From Hyphomicrobiales bacterium (GTDB taxonomy: Bacteria; Pseudomonadota; Alphaproteobacteria; Rhizobiales; Aestuariivirgaceae), in contig JADJVV010000001.1 in the NCBI GenBank assembly GCA_016710435.1, forward strand, positions 744,001 to 808,000: a stretch of 64,000 bases of DNA. The letters are read 5' to 3'. This document shows, piece by piece, positions 63,363-64,000 of the stretch (positions within the stretch are counted from its first letter, which is position 1; each line of letters begins with the position of its first letter). The translations under genes were made by a program, and so were the position numbers. The notes below the pieces were generated by a model. It searched no databases and was not told the DNA's origin. It saw only the letters and a list, made by a program, of their open reading frames with translations.

Positions 63363-64000
63363 TCAGCCCCGTCCCGTCAGCGGCATCTTGGTGGCCATGA
63401 CGGTCATGAACAACACGTTGGCCTCCAGCGGCAGTTGTGCCATGTGCACAACGGAGGAGGCGACATGGGCCACATCCATGCGCGGCTCCGGCGCAAGCCG
63501 TCCATCGGCCTGGGGAACGCCATCCGTCATGCGCGATGTCATGTCGGTGGCGGCATTGCCGATGTCGATCTGCCCGCAGGCAATGTTGTATTTGCGCCCA
63601 TCGAGCGCAGTTGATTTCGTCAGCCCCGTGATGGCGTGCTTGGTCGCCGTGTAGGGCGCGGAATTGGGGCGGGGTGCCGTTGCAGAGATGGAGCCGTTGT
63701 TGATGATGCGCCCGCCCATCGGCACCTGCGCCTTCATGATCTTGAAGGCTTCTTGCGTGCACAGGAAAGGCCCCGTGAGATTGGTGTTCACCACCGCACT
63801 CCACTGCGCGAAGGTGAGGTCCTCCAGCATCACTGTTCCCGGCGCGCCTGTTCCGGCGTTGTTGAACAGCAGGTCGAGACGGCCGTAGGCCTTGAGTGTC
63901 TCGGCAAACAGCGCGCGCACACTCTCCGGGTTGGTCACATCAGCGGTGACGCACAGGCACTCGCCCTTGATCAGGCGTTTGGTCTCCGCCAGCTTGTCCA
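63363..64000 (-). CDS. SDR-family oxidoreductase (partial, 5' end outside window)
   Basis: C-terminal 212 codons of a short-chain dehydrogenase. Visible are LFNNAGTGAPG (NNAG), the catalytic serine in NNGSISATAPRP, the Tyr-x3-Lys in YTATKHAITGLTKS, and the end DVAHVASSVVHMAQLPLEANV. The segment before NNAG continues to the window edge (DKLAETKRLIKGECLCVTAD). The nucleotide-binding glycine motif lies outside. It is followed after 5 nt by an MFS transporter on the same strand, so uptake and oxidation of a common substrate are possible. Confidence 0.88.
   Translation of the reverse strand, partial: DKLAETKRLIKGECLCVTADVTNPESVRALFAETLKAYGRLDLLFNNAGTGAPGTVMLEDLTFAQWSAVVNTNLTGPFLCTQEAFKIMKAQVPMGGRIINNGSISATAPRPNSAPYTATKHAITGLTKSTALDGRKYNIACGQIDIGNAATDMTSRMTDGVPQADGRLAPEPRMDVAHVASSVVHMAQLPLEANVLFMTVMATKMPLTGRG

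Noticed and set aside
63358..63804. Upstream extension of the MFS transporter frame
   Set aside because: It runs through the SDR gene in another frame and has no transporter-like sequence; the TTG at 63357 begins the first helix.

Overview
The window is 64 kb of GC-rich chromosome from an alphaproteobacterium, most likely of the Hyphomicrobiales (rhizobia-like). The evidence is the tightly overlapping histidine operon ending in coaA, the fabA-fabB-fabI cluster, a ChvE-type sugar receptor, an imuA-imuB-dnaE2 cassette behind a GTTC-N7-GTTC LexA box, a TTGAC-N4-ATCAA Fnr/FixK-type box, and the general gene style. No species can be named from the sequence alone.

Layout. 1-1771: a ChvE-type sugar-binding protein (cut by the left edge) divergent from a GntR/FCD regulator, with two copies of an 11-bp operator between them. 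1847-6618: hisB-hisH-(SDR)-hisA-type operon in the order hisB, hisH, hisA, SDR, hisF, hisE, coaA. 6706-9335: fabA, fabB, fabI for anaerobic-type unsaturated fatty acid synthesis. 9336-18663: mixed housekeeping genes (zinc-type ADH, M29 aminopeptidase, NfeD/SPFH pair, hemH, an orphan histidine kinase, a ureohydrolase with an altered metal motif, chrA, a glutamine-amidotransferase-like hydrolase). 18668-24319: imuA-imuB-dnaE2 mutagenesis cassette with an intact SOS box, but with single-base frameshifts in both imuB and dnaE2. 24389-27671: tspO and a Zur-box-controlled set znuA, DUF1007, NicO permease. 27779-36758: ccdA and small metabolic or uncharacterised genes, including a BNR propeller protein paired with a MoaD-like Gly-Gly protein, and a TadG-like VWA protein.

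36765-41386: a 2-oxoacid:ferredoxin oxidoreductase operon (porG, porA, porB and a GltD-ferredoxin fusion) behind an Fnr/FixK-type box. 41424-45208: a ribose-type ABC transporter whose promoter region carries the same 11-bp operator found between chvE and the GntR gene, next to mtnK. 46616-53374: an epimerase, a LacI regulator, and a second ribose-type ABC transporter with aldose 1-epimerase. 53375-54868: a gene-poor stretch with the degraded C-terminus of a serine recombinase on the 3' side of tRNA-Ala(CGC). 54978-64000: yggT, DUF167, typA, a J-domain protein, a hydrolase, three paralogous secreted proteins that share an ungapped two-cysteine C-terminal module, hsp20 with a ROSE-like RNA-thermometer leader, an MFS transporter and a partial SDR.

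How it fits together: the window is mostly core metabolism plus sugar import. The most informative signals are regulatory: a shared GntR operator joining loci 44 kb apart, a Zur box, an Fnr/FixK box, a LexA box and a candidate RNA thermometer. I saw no CRISPR array, intact prophage, toxin-antitoxin pair or recognisable defence island.
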